A stretch of DNA of 64,000 nucleotides, from contig CAXIPT010000002.1 in assembly GCA_964030475.1 (NCBI GenBank), positions 11,813,426 to 11,877,425 of the forward strand, written 5' to 3'. Source of the DNA: Tethya wilhelma (taxonomy: Eukaryota; Porifera; Demospongiae; Tethyida; Tethyidae). Positions 35,379 to 47,016 of this stretch are shown one piece after another. A program made the translations under genes and the position numbers. The notes beneath the pieces are model-generated. The model did not search any database, had not been told where the DNA came from, and saw only the letters and a program-made list of their open reading frames with translations. Each line of letters starts with the position of its first letter. The stretch's first letter is position 1.

Positions 35379-36667
35379 CCAGACTTCAATGATCAAGTCT
35401 GTACAGTGTGATGTGTGTGAGATGGTCATTAAATTTGTGGAAAACGATTTCTTGAATAACAAGTCTGAGGTATTTTTCCCCCTTTTTTGTCTACAAACCT
35501 TTATTCCCCCACTCACTCCTTATTTCTTCTCCCTAGAATGCCGCTCAACAAGCTCTGGATAACGTGTGTTCTAAGCTAGGATCTCTTGGTGATGAGTGTA
35601 AAGTGATTGTGGACAAATACTTCCCCGAAATCTGGGATATGTTGGTCAAGAATGCTGTAAGCAAAATCTGCAGTGTTTTATTTAACTTTATGTATGTATA
35701 TCAGCAAGCCATTTGTTCATTATCCATACTAGAGAACCTCTTTGTTGCCTTGTTCCCAGGCTTGATTCGTATCATTAATATGAAATGTTGACCTCTAAAC
35801 ATCTGAAACCAACGAATACTAGCTGTATAGTGTGAAAGTTTTGCAGAGTCTAACTTTCACAGATGTCTATCATGATTGTTTTATATTTGCGGAGGAGCTT
35901 TTCTTTTATGGATAAATCGATCACAAAAAAAAATTAGACTTTATGAAGACTTCCCCTATAGTCTAGTGTCAAAGTTAACATTGAATTCACTGTTTTCTTT
36001 AAAACTTGTGTAGGATCCAGACACCATCTGTACAGCAATTGGCCTCTGCAAGTCTAAAGTTGCTTCTATCAAGCTTCCAATCGAGTGTGAAATGTGTGAT
36101 GTGGTAGTGAAAGAGCTGGAGGACCTCATTCTCAACAACTCCACCGAGGTATATACCGTGATGAATAGTCTTTGTTTTTGTGTGATATTTAAGTTGCACC
36201 ACTCAAATTGGCCAATACATGTACATGCACGTGTATCATAGTTTGAAGGTTTCGTAAGACTGAATATTTCTAGTCTAATGGTTGTGCTCTATAATGTTTA
36301 GTTTTGTTGGCTCCCTGGGTGGTTTCAGGAGATTATACATTGTTGCCTTGGTACTGTACATGCAAATAGATTGTACCTTACTAGAAAGACAACTCTTGAT
36401 ATGTTGGTCATTGCCCTGTACATGTCATTGTAGGGGGAGGCAAAAGCTGAAGTTGAAAAAGTGTGCAATTATTTGGGTGGTTTTGCTAGCCAGTGCAAGT
36501 CCTTGATTGATGACAACTGGGACACCTTGTGGAGCTTGCTCTCAAAGGAAATAGTAAGTTGCTATCACTACTCTGGTTCTGATATTCCAATTTGTTATCT
36601 GTACAAGAGTGGCATTTATGTAGAAAAGAGAGTACTTTGGTTGTTTGAGTGCCCTCTTTCAGAAAAA

Positions 36668-36717
<50 letters not shown>

Positions 36718-39700
36718 AGGACCCTAAGACAGTGTGTGAGACTGTTTTTTCACAGTGCAAAAATCAGACCAAGTTTCTAAATGCTGTAGTGGTGAGTTGA
36801 TCCCTGATTTCCCCCCCTTTCCTCTCTCTTTTCTGTTGTGTGTCTGTTACTTCAGTGTTTTGTGTGAACATATTGCACTATACATGTGTGAATATGTATG
36901 TTACCTGCAATATTAGAAGTTGTGTCCAGTTGTGTCCAGTTGTGCCATGCTGTGAATATCTGAAATTTGTGTAGCAAGTTTTGTGATCATTATTTTGAAT
37001 ACAATTCATAACCACCTGTTTATAAACTGTGTCCATATTGTGCATGTTCTGACATACTGCACTACATACTGTTTTTTGTTTGTTATTGCACTTTTTTGCT
37101 TTTATTGGGGTGTTGAGTCATGTGTAAATGTGTCCACACATACGTACATATGTGGTTTGTGTACTCTCAGTCCAAGCTGAAGTCCAATTCCACCATACCT
37201 TGTGCCTTGTGTGAATTGACAGTCCCTTTCCTGCAATACGCCGTCGATGAAGACTCTGATGATGTCCAGGTACTGTAACATGCAGCCATCAAATGGCATG
37301 TAGCGAGGCCATGGAGTATTGGGAGCTTATATAGTGTTAGCATGCATTATAGGAACCAAACTTTCCTCTAGCCCTGTTCCCAGGCTTCCCCTTTGGAAAT
37401 GAATTGGAGGTGTGCAATTTCCAGTGGGTGTGGACTCACGGAGAGGGAGCCTGGGAACGCGGCTAACTTTTCTCTACCTGTGTTTGACAAAGTTAAAAGT
37501 TGCAGTACAATTGTGTATTTATGACTGTACAATCCATCTTTTACCCCCTAGAGTGATCTTATTACTATTATCAGTGAAATCTGTGAATACTTTCCACGCC
37601 AACCAAAGAACTATGTGAAAGAGGTGTGTTTGTTGTGTGAGCCATCAACTATAGTTAGTGTAGTTACCTACAGTACATGTGTAGCTATTGTAGTCAGTTA
37701 GCTAGCCTGTACAAGCACATCAAAGGGGTATCCAGTGCATGCTTAGGCTAATGGCATCCCATCTTCCTGGTGGTGTGACTGACACATGTCCATCACCTCT
37801 ACGCAGGGTGCTAGATCATCTCCTCTCGATTGCCTGCTATTTTGGTTGCTGCTCTCTCTTCAGCTACAGCAGCATCTTATACGCTCAGGCATACATTCAC
37901 TAGTAGTATACAGTATACTCGTAGACATTTTAGTACTTGGTTGGTCTTCTGTCAACTTTCTAGTAAGAATTTTTTTTCTTTCTCTTTCACGTTGTGACAT
38001 GTGTACGTCACCTTGTGTCTGTAGTGTACTGATTGGGTGAACACGTATGTCCCCATTATCTGGAGGAGATATAAAGATGAAATCGTAAGCTGGTTGTGTA
38101 GTGCACCTGCTAAGATAATGTTGTAGCTGCTTGTATTTTTGTGTGTTTGGGTACATGTGTATGTGCACTGATGGTGGCAGGTCTATTTCAAACGTCTTCT
38201 CTTGTAAAAGAATTGTATGCTAATTTTGTATAGGCTTATTGTAGACCAACATCTGATCAGAAGCTGTTGATTTTATCATTTGAATCTTGGGCGTGTACAT
38301 TGTATGTTTGCAAGTTGGTGTACGTACCTAGTACAACATATCATGCATTTGTGTTGTGATGATCATTGACTTAGCCGAGTAAATCAGGCCTTCCCCACTT
38401 GTTTAAATGGAGCAATACGGGGAGGGTCTCTATGATTGTACCAGATCAAGAGTATTCTGTTGCCCGGTGTCACTGTGTGTCCTCCTATGAGGTGTTGACT
38501 CATTTCATTCTCTCTCTCTCACACACGTGCCGTCAAAGACATGCATTCCACATGTACATTTAGGCGTAGCCATGTACGTGGTCACACTTGGTACATGTGC
38601 CTAGTGTCATATGGAGTTCACATGTTGCATAACATGACAGTACATATTTGTCATAAATAGATTCACACACACACACACACACATGCACACTTTATTATTC
38701 ATGCTCACAGCTGTTATTTTTCCCATTAGTGTCAATATTGTAGGGAAAGCCCCCCTAACTACTACTTCTCTCAACTTGTCTTTAATGACATCACACAGTC
38801 CTTCTTGCACAATTGTAATCTGTATTAGCCTCGTTCCCAGGCCCCTCTCTTAGCTTTTTTTGCAAAAAAGCACAGCAGAGCCCCTTTCCCTTCCGTACTA
38901 TCTGAGAGGGGGGAGCCTGGGAATGAGACTATTCTGTGTTGTATTTGTGTTTTGTGTTCTGTGTGCACTTGCTTCTTCATTCAACGAGAGAAAGGCCTGG
39001 GAATGTGACTGTCCTTTCATGTGTCCTCTTTTGTGTCTGATTTATACTTGTCATTTCACCTCGATCCCTCACTCCGTGTTTGTCCCTCTCTTCTATAAAA
39101 CCAGGATCATGATGAGGTGTGCAAGGATCTCAATCTCTGTCCTACCTTGAAGAAGAAGAAGCAGCTAGCTCCTAGGCCAGTGCTCAAAGTCATGCCACAA
39201 CAGAACCTGTGTGATTTGTGTAAACTTGTTGCAACGTTTCTAAAGAATTTTGTTGACAATAACTCTACTGAGGTAAGAATGTGTGCACTATGGTTGTAAC
39301 ATTCGAACCTTACATAAGTATAGGAAATTTGGTAATGGTTTTATTCTTTTTTATAGCAAGAGGTGAAAAAATCTTTGGAAGGACTTTGTGGACTTCTGCC
39401 TGGCAATTCATCTAGTCAGGTAAACGCATTACTGGTAACAAGTAGTGAAAAATTCATTAAAAATAAGCAGTGTATAAATGGGCATGCAGTGGTGTAAAAA
39501 TTTTAAATATTGAAGCAAGGCACATGCCGATCAGTTGGTTATATTATATGCACAAACCCATGCATGTACACATGGAATCTTTCAGTGTACCAAGCTCGTT
39601 GATGATAACTTTGACTTGATTTGGGATCTGGTGAAAAAAGAAGTGGTAGGTCAAATTGTAGAGATTTTAGTATTTACTGAGACCGGTGTACAATTATGAA

Positions 39701-42700
39701 TGTTTGAAACGTGTCCACTATCAGGACAGTGGTGAAATCTGTAAGCAGCTGGGTGTCTGTAACTCCACCCTTTCCTTTGCTGTGTCAGCTCCTAAACCAA
39801 AGGCCCTACCAACAGCAGATGCGTGCGATTTGTGTAAACTTGCTGCGCAGTTCCTGAAGCCATATGTTGACAACAATGCCACTGAGGTGAGTGTGTGTGT
39901 GTGATTTTCGTGCCATGTGTTGATTGAGACCTCTTGTATGTCACAGCAACAAGTTCAAGCTGCAATGGATTCCTTGTGTAAACTCCTTCCCTCTAGTCTC
40001 TCTGATCAGGTATTGTGTTTAATCCTAATAGTGTATATATCAGAAGCTTATGTAAATGATTTAACAAAAACACTAGAAATGTAATGAGACATAGGAATGG
40101 TCAAATCGTAAAAAAAAAAGCAAACAAGATGGAATGGCTGTTAGACTGGATACAGAATTCTTTCTGTATGCTGCATGTAATACTCTTTTTCCGTGTCGGG
40201 TCCCTCATTTTGCCCATAGGAAGAATTCTTACCCAACCCCGTGTGGGGTGGGGGGAAATATTTCTTTTTATGGCCAATGAGTTGTATCTGTGACGCCTAC
40301 TAAGCTGTGTTGATAGCTACTGTAGCTACATTTTGTGCCATCAACACTCAAACATTAAGTTGTGTTTGATTTGCTATTTCAGTGCAAGACCTTTGCTGAC
40401 GATTATCTGAAGAATATCTGGCAATCAATGCAAAAGGAAGTTGTAAGTGTAATCCATGTACCTGTGTACATACACTGCTGCAGTACCCTCAGTATTACAG
40501 GCTTTCTTGACAGAGCTGAATTTATTATCCAAATTGTCTTGCTACCTCCAGGATAGTGGGAAGCTCTGTACTGACTTGGATTTGTGTACTAATTCCTCAA
40601 AATTGGCAGTCAAGGTGAGTTAGGTCTGAAGACCATAAGTTCTACTCATGAATGTTTGTGCTTGAGTAAGTGTATATCTACTACTGTAGATCGGGAAATT
40701 TTTGCTGCAATAGTTTTTCACATTTCAACCTATTACTGGCTATTAGGTAATGGTAGTATTTTTGCCAAGTTTAATTTCGCCGCTTGCACGAGGTGAAATG
40801 ATTTTGTAATAGCAAAATTTCCCCATCTATGTTTGTGCGTCTATCAATAATTATCACCAGAAAAAATGGAGTCCATCCCAACCAGTAATACCCCTGTAAT
40901 AATGTTCTATATCACGTGTTTTACCTCCTGCACAGTACAGTGTACCTATAGCTTAATAATAATTTTAGCAATACAGTTTGTTTTTTTTCCATCTATACAG
41001 TAGTTGGGGCAAAATTAATGTATGGCAATCATAAAACTACACTATCATGCTATATTTTTGTGGAAATGCTTTTCTTAGTATCCTGCATGTACATGCCCCG
41101 TGTCTTGTGTAGGCTAGCTATATAGAAATTGTGTCTCAAAGTTTGCTGGCTCAACATGATGCTCTGAAATAACTTTGAGTAGTAGTTTCTATGGTTACAT
41201 GCAAACTGTACCAGCAGTTGAGAAAAGAAGTTGGTGATGACTCCATATATTGTTTCCTCTGCTACCTCGGCGATGCTTTCCTCAAGGGCTTTATAAACAA
41301 CAGCACGAATGAGGCAAGTCTCAGAATTGTATGCTTGTTTTAGAAATATTTTCGTGCCATGTGTTGATTGAGACCTCTTGTTTGTCACAGCAACAAGTTC
41401 AAGCTGCAATGGATTCCTTATGTAAACTCCTTCCCTCTAGTCTCTCTGATCAGGTATTGTGTATAATCCTAATAGTGTATATATCAGAAGCTTATGTAAA
41501 TTATTTAACAAAAACACTAGAAATGTAATGAGACATAGGAATGGTCAAATCGTAAAAAAAAAAGCAAACAAGATGGAATGGCTGTTAGACTGGATACAGA
41601 ATTCTTTCTGTATGCTGCATGTAATACTCTTTTTCCGTGTCGGGTCCCTCATTTTGCCCATAGGAAGAATTCTTACCCAACCCCGTGTGGGGTGGGGGAA
41701 AATATTTCTTTTTATGGCCAATGAGTTGTATCTGTGAGGCCTACTAAGCTGTGTTGATAGCTACTGTAGCTACATTTTGTGCCATCAACACTCAAATGTT
41801 GAGTTGTGTTTGATTTGCTATTTCAGTGCAAGACCTTTGCTGACGATTATCTTAAGAATATCTGGCAATCAGTGCAAAAGGAAGTTGTAAGTGTAATCCA
41901 TGTACCTGTGTATATACACTGCTACAGTACCCTCAGTATTACAGGCTCCAAATTGTCTTGCTACCTCCAGGATAGTGGGAAGCTCTGTACTGACTTGGAT
42001 TTGTGTACTAATTCCTCAAAATTGACAGTAAAGGTGAGTTAGGTCTGAAGACCATAAGTTCTACTCACGAATGTTTGTGCTTGAGTAAATATATATCTAC
42101 TACTGTAGATCGGGAAATTTTTGCTGCAATAGTTTTTCGCATTTCGACCCATTACTGGCTATTAGGTAATGGTAGTATTTTTGCCAAGTTTAATTTTGCC
42201 GCTTGCACGAGGTGAAATAATTTTGTAATAGCAAAAATTTCCCCATCTATGTTTGTGTGTCTATCAATAATTATCACCAGAAAGAAAAACAGAGTCCATC
42301 CCAACCAGTACTACCCCTGTAATAATGTTCAATATCACGTGTTTTACCTCCTGCATAGTACAGTGTACCTCTAGCTCGATAATAATTTTAGCAGTACAGT
42401 TGTTTTTTTTTCCATCTATACAGTAGTTTAGGCAAAATTAATGTATGGCGACCATAAAACTACACTATTGTGCTATATTTTTGTGGAAATACTTTTCTCA
42501 GTATCCTGCATGTACATGCTCCGTGTCTTGTGTAGGCTAGCTATATAGAAATTGTGTCTCAAAATTTGCTGGCTCAATATGATGCTCTGAGATAACTTTG
42601 AGTAGTAGTTTCTATGGTTACATGCAAACTGTACCAGCAGTTGAGGGAAGAAGTTGGTGATGACTCCATATATTGTTTCCTCTGCTACCTCGGTGATGCT

Positions 42701-44352
42701 TTCCTCAAGGGCTTTATAAACAACAGCACGAATGAGGCAAGTCTCAGAATCTGTACACTTGTTTTAGAAAATTTCATCTCTCTTTCTCTCTCTGTCTTGG
42801 TGTGCAGAATGACGTTATTGGTGGGTTTCAAAAGATATGTGTAATCCTTCCTCCCAACGTCACCAATCAGGTATCCTGTCCTTGTGTGAAGTCAGTGTAC
42901 TTGTACTCACCTTTGAATACCGTAAATTGTGAAATTTTTGTGTAACTTGCGTGTTGATTCGTACAATCGCCGTGTTATGCAGCCCCACCCACTATTTTGC
43001 AATTTTTCGTGCGTTTAATTCCGTACTCTGTAGCGACTACGAAAGTTTATCAACTACATGTGCGAAATTTTCACGATTTACGGTATATACTGTGCTTATG
43101 CCCTCTATCCTCTTTCTTGTGTCAGTGTATCGATTTTGTGCGAGGATACATACCAAAAATTTGGAAACTAATGCAGCTGGAAATTGTTAGTCCACTGTAG
43201 CTACCGCATACAGTATTCAGCAGGTTTTATATGATTGTGTGTAATTGTTTGTTCTCTAGAACTCTGGTCAACTCTGCTACGACATCACTGCCTGTGCAAA
43301 CAAATCCTTGACAACGGTGGTAACAGAGGCAGCAGCTGCTGTTTCAAAGGTGGACAACCATTGTAATATGTCATTGTGTGGTTTCACAATGTGCTCTTGT
43401 AGTCAGTTGTGTCGGGAGATATTTTATACTATCTTTCTTCCTCTCTCATTTCTCATGAAAGAAGTGTGACATATTGTTGTGTGTGTAGTAGTCCAGTTAC
43501 AATGCCCTACGTATCTACTATAAGACCAGTTTATAGTTATGGTATTGGCATTGTTCACTGTCAAAGAATGGTTACTAAAACACAGAAAAATAGAACACTT
43601 GTTGTCAACAAGGTTCTAACATACAAAGGGATGGACTCAGCTAACGCGATGCAACTATCCTTAATAAATGGATAACTTACATTTTTCCAATGATTATTGT
43701 ACATCTTTGTCCCATATGTGACGTTATTGTTGAATTCTCTTCTCAGCCTAAACTTCGTGGGCCTGCTTGTGATATTTGCAAGCTGCTGATTTCCTACCTC
43801 AAGCCGTTTGCAGACAATAAAACAGCGGAGGTAAATGCAAATGAAAGGGTGTGGGATTGTGTGAGTTAGTTGAAAGTTCTTCATTGTGTAGGACAAAGCT
43901 GTTCAAGCTGTCAAGAACTTTTGCACTGATTTGCCGGACAATTATTCAAAAGAGGTACAAATGTATGTTAGTAGTAGCCTCGTAAACCAGGCCCTCTCCG
44001 TTATGCTTATTATAACTGGTTTACGTGGCTACGTTAGTAGTGCAGTCTTCAGCTGTATTGCACAAGAATAATATGATTGTATGCTGATGTGTAGTTTATA
44101 CAATGTGTACATATAAGTGCTTATCAAATTCTTATATACCTGTAGTGCCAAGCTCAAGCTGACAAGTATGTGAGACAAATTTGGGATGATATCAGAGGAG
44201 ACATTGTAAGGAAAATGTCACAATCATAGTTGTTTACTTTCAGTATTATCTTGCAACCTATGTTTATTGTGTATTTATATGTGTACAGGACAATGGGGAT
44301 GCTTGCAGTGGATTCTGTTCTTCTTTCCCAGCACTGGCCATGGTGAAGGTAT

Positions 44353-44396
<44 letters not shown>

Positions 44397-45044
44397 CCCC
44401 CCTGTCTTTATATATGTGATGTGCATGTGTTGCTCTGTCCAGATTCCTGCTCCTGAGACAGCCCTAGTTCAGCAAGTGGAAGACACTCCATTCTGTTCAG
44501 TGTGTAAACTGGTCGTGCCATTTCTGAAGCATTACTTGGAAAGTAATGCAACTGAGGTACATGCAAGACAATACAACTTCATGTATATTTACAAGTATGG
44601 AGAATTCACATGTTAACATAATTATTTGCCAATATGAATTAACTGTTTGAAACAAATCTCCAATAATTTTAATGTCACACTTGTTAATAACATACAGACA
44701 GAGGCAAAGGCAGCTTTGGAGAAATTGTGTGACTCGGCTGGTTCACTCAAGAATGAATGTGTTTCAGTTGTTGATACTTACTTTGGTATGATATGGAAAC
44801 TTCTAGAGTCCTATGTGGTGAGTTTGCTGAGACTAGGCAACTGGATTTATGGCTCTTCTAGACCACCAGAGGATAGAATTATGTAAAATGATACCCTAGA
44901 TTGGGACCTTTTCACTGCTGAACATTTTTGCTCGTTTAATTTTCGTCATTTATAATGGCAAAAATTTCCCAATCTATGAGTGTTGTGTGGTTTGATCAGC
45001 TTTATAGCTGTCATGAAATAAGTTGTTACTGCTGTTTGTATTTT

Positions 45045-45117
<73 letters not shown>

Positions 45118-46380
45118 GATGATGATACGATTTGCAGTGAGATCAAACTTTGCAGCAACTCAACATATACTCTTCAAGAGCAACCCAAAACTAATGTTAA
45201 GGTACGTGTATTCATTGCTGACAAATAGGTGTTACTTTGAGCATGTTTCTCTTCGTTTCAAAGAGTGGAGTGTTCTGCTTGATATGTGAGTTTGTCATGA
45301 AAGAACTCGATTCTCTGCTAGTCACCAATGCCACTGAGGTACATGCATACAATATTATATCTAAAGTATGTAGTTGGTGATACTATTACTGACATTCACA
45401 CAGGCTGAGATTAAAGCTGCTCTGGATAAAGTCTGTTCTCTTCTTCCTTCATCCGTCCAAACTGATGTGAGTTTATTTCAAACAACACTTTGTCAATGGT
45501 TATTGTCATTTCTAGTACTCATTTCACTGTTATTTTGATCACATAGTATATAGTTACAATTGGCACAATAGTTTGCTTGTTATTTGGGTTACAATTGGCT
45601 GGCACAACATGACACTTGTATGCCAATAATGACACTTGTTATGTGGGCTCAAAGTTAACATTCTCATACAACAACAATAATGTACTGTAGACCCATCAAT
45701 AAGTAACCTGCGGAAATTGAAATTTGTGTTCCTCTAAACTTTTGGGGAGTAAAAAACTGACCTAACAGGAACAAATGATTGTACCTCTGCTACGTTCTGT
45801 TTCCTTTATTGTCACCACAACCTCTACTTGTTTGTTTTCACAGTGCAATGCATTTGTCGACAAGTATAGCCAAGAGATAATCGAAGCCATTGTAGATGGT
45901 GCTGGTCCAAAGGTTGTGTGTTCACTGTTGAAGTTGTGCATCTTTTCCCAGCAATCAGTGGTACTTGCAGTTGAGGATACAGGTACGTATGTACAGATAG
46001 TTTGTTTTTTTTCTTTCAAGCTATAATTGTTTATATCTCTTGATATATATACCTCTAGAAATCAGCTGTGAGACGTGCACAATTGCTATTGGCACTGCAA
46101 AAATCTTAGTCAAAGAAGATGAGGTGTGTATGTGTGTGTGTGTGTGTAGGGACGGGCGGAGGGGGAAGGGGGGCAGGCAGTTCTTTTATTTTTTTAATGT
46201 GTACAATTTCAAGTACAGTGTGCTACAGTATTAATGATCTCTTATTGTTTACTTTAGAAACCTATTGAAGATGCACTTGAACTTGTGTGTAGTCTTATGG
46301 CAAGTACCATCAGAGCAGAGGTAAACCTATTGTCACTACATGCAGTACACGTAGCTAACAGTATAATTTTGGTAATCTTG

Positions 46381-46426
<46 letters not shown>

Positions 46427-46642
46427 TGCAATGCTTTCGTTGAAAAGTATACTCCTCAGATTATCCAACTTGTTGACAATGAAATTGATCCTAAAGCTGT
46501 TTGCAAGGTATGTATTATTATTTTTGACCTCAAAAATGAAAAACTTCTATTAGTCTCTTCTCTGGTTTTCCAGGCTCTGAAGATATGTGAGAGTGCTCTC
46601 CTAAAGCCTTGGACCAAGCTTCCTCGTGCTAGACTCTATTAG
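27616..46642 (+). CDS. Giant prosaposin-like precursor: SapA plus sixteen SapB domains
   Basis: About 54 exons and 1,561 residues if the second SapA exon is skipped. Exon 1 (27616-27652) is a signal peptide ([13 protein letters not shown]). Exon 2 (30271-30386) is a SapA domain ([19 protein letters not shown]). SapB domains begin at 30722, 31408, 32910, 33604, 34551, 35383, 36014 (second half), 37171, 39105 (second half), 39725 (second half), 41215, 42638, 43747, 44443, 45264 and 46059; the last exon is 46574-46642. Each has the six-cysteine pattern (CTICK, then LC...EC, then VCSEIGLC) and most have an N-glycosylation site near the end of the first exon (NNSTE, NNATE). Almost all internal introns are phase 0, which lets domains multiply in frame. 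Such precursors are cut in lysosomes into small lipid-binding proteins that assist sphingolipid breakdown; some SapB relatives are secreted and act on membranes. The C-terminal SapA of vertebrate prosaposin is absent. A poly(A) signal follows at 46758. Confidence 0.85.
27653..30270. other. First intron of the prosaposin-like gene
   Basis: A 2.6 kb intron, long for this window. It holds the family B inverted-repeat element (28189-28404) and a short GT repeat near 28488. I see no exon in it. Confidence 0.6.
28189..28404. repeat. MITE-like element, family B
   Basis: 216 bp with near-perfect terminal inverted repeats: TACCGTATACCGCTTAATTT at the left and the exact complement ending GCGGTATACGGTA at the right. 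The interior holds many GCGAAAAT/ATTTTCGC motifs. Confidence 0.85.
30108..32292 (+). repeat. Tandem duplication unit 1, copy 1 (about 2.19 kb)
   Basis: It runs from late intron 1 to the intron after 31839 and contains the SapA exon and two SapB domains. It recurs at 32296-34489 with no difference that I could see, in exons or introns, except eight extra bases in the CA microsatellite. Confidence 0.9.
31886..32065. repeat. Inverted-repeat element related to families B/C (also at 34082-34261)
   Basis: Ends begin with TATAGCGTGAA and close with CCAGCTATACGGTAT, with internal GAAATTTTCGAGG and GCGAAAATTTT arms that pair imperfectly. It is carried in both copies of the 2.19 kb duplication. Confidence 0.5.
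32296..34489 (+). repeat. Tandem duplication unit 1, copy 2
   Basis: Offset from copy 1 is 2,188 bp before the CA repeat and 2,196 bp after it. It codes for two SapB domains identical to those of copy 1, plus a second SapA exon that cannot be used in frame. Confidence 0.9.
32459..32574 (+). pseudogene. Out-of-phase duplicate SapA exon
   Basis: Same sequence as exon 2 (30271-30386). It needs a phase 1 upstream intron, as provided by the signal-peptide exon. Here the preceding exon (31777-31839) ends in phase 0. Included, its 116 bp shift the frame and a stop (AGA TGA) appears at the junction with the exon at 32910. It must be skipped, or this copy is an assembly artefact. Confidence 0.75.
34652..34710. 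repeat. Short family A hairpin
   Basis: 59 bp starting TAGCCTCGTTCCCAAGCC and ending GAGCGAGGCTA. Intronic in the prosaposin-like gene. Confidence 0.65.
34977..35140. repeat. (GT)n microsatellite with repeated GCGCACATGT and GCACGT interruptions
   Basis: About 160 bp of GT broken by recurring CACGTG/GCGCAC units, so it looks like a higher-order minisatellite. It is intronic, before the exon at 35169. Confidence 0.85.
37369..37465. repeat. Family A inverted-repeat element
   Basis: 97 bp from TAGCCCTGTTCCCAGGCTTC to the complementary end GGGAGCCTGGGAACGCGGCTA. Intronic. Confidence 0.75.
38826..38931. repeat. MITE, family A, same subtype as 2023-2123 in opposite orientation
   Basis: 106 bp from TAGCCTCGTTCCCAGGCCCC to the end GCCTGGGAATGAGACTA, with the TTTTTTTGCAAAAAAGCACA core. 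Intronic. Confidence 0.8.
39904..41343 (+). repeat. Tandem duplication unit 2, copy 1 (about 1.44 kb)
   Basis: It begins at ATTTTCGTGCCATGTGTTGA and contains exons 39947-40009, 40383-40442, 40552-40614 and 41215-41313, with a family D element between. It recurs at 41349-42778 with scattered substitutions and small indels, so it is older than unit 1. Confidence 0.85.
40687..40829. repeat. Inverted-repeat element, family D (copies at 42106-42249 and 44897-44976)
   Basis: Ends TAGATCGGGAAATTTTTGCT and the complementary AGCAAAATTTCCCCATCTA. The copy at 42106-42249 came with duplication unit 2; the one at 44897-44976 is an independent shorter copy (TAGATTGGGA ... TTTCCCAATCTA). Confidence 0.7.
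41349..42778 (+). repeat. Tandem duplication unit 2, copy 2
   Basis: Carries the matching exons 41391-41453, 41827-41886, 41971-42033 and 42638-42736. All junctions are phase 0, so this duplication adds one SapB domain in frame. Confidence 0.85.
42918..43085. repeat. Inverted-repeat element, family C
   Basis: 168 bp with ends TACCGTAAATTGTGAAATTT and the complementary GCGAAATTTTCACGATTTACGGTA tail. Related to family B by the TACCGTA tip. Intronic. Confidence 0.75.
43975..44031. repeat. Short family A-like hairpin
   Basis: TAGCCTCGTAAACCAGGCCC pairs with AACTGGTTTACGTGGCTA; 57 bp, intronic. Confidence 0.6.
45047..45117. repeat. (GT)n microsatellite ending in a splice acceptor
   Basis: The GT run ends GTGTGTAG directly before the exon at 45118. 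Confidence 0.85.
46384..46426. repeat. (CA)n microsatellite ending in a splice acceptor
   Basis: The CA run ends CACATAG directly before the exon at 46427. Confidence 0.85.
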
Positions 46643-47016
46643 CTTATAGCTGTTTTACACATCTGTAAATATTGCTGCATAATTAATCCCCTTATTAATT
46701 TTGACTAAGTTGTATAACTCTAGTTGTGTCTTATGCCCCATGCATTGTTCTTTTATAAATAAATTTGTGATGTTGCTATTTTGTGCACGTGCGCGGAAGA
46801 CAGTCACGTGTGACCCACCCACGTCATACCCTCTGCCCTCACAAATTTATATGTCCAAACACAAGAACAAGATAAATGTGGAGCAAGAATAGTCAGTTAA
46901 GACCACTCACTGTAGGTTTATTTAGTAGTGAATGTACGGGGTTATAATGTGGTTAATATGTACCTTGATTATCTCCCTACAGAACTAAGTTTAAAGTCCT
47001 CCTCTGGAAAAAGAAA
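46643..47016. other. 3' flank of the prosaposin-like gene and 5' flank of FAD-1
   Basis: Contains the AATAAA signal at 46758, two CACGTG-type motifs (GCACGTGCGC near 46786 and TCACGTG near 46804) and a weak DR1-like match (AGTTTAAAGTCCT, 46987-46999) 17 bp before the FAD-1 start codon. Confidence 0.45.
46758..46763 (+). terminator. Poly(A) signal AATAAA of the prosaposin-like gene
   Basis: Canonical hexamer 116 bp downstream of the stop codon. No rival copy lies closer to the stop. Confidence 0.5.

Noticed and set aside
40084..41737. Repeated 69-residue open frame ([11 protein letters not shown]...) in two places
   Set aside because: It lies in an intron carried along by the 1.44 kb duplication. 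It starts near poly-A and shows no constraint beyond that of the repeat.
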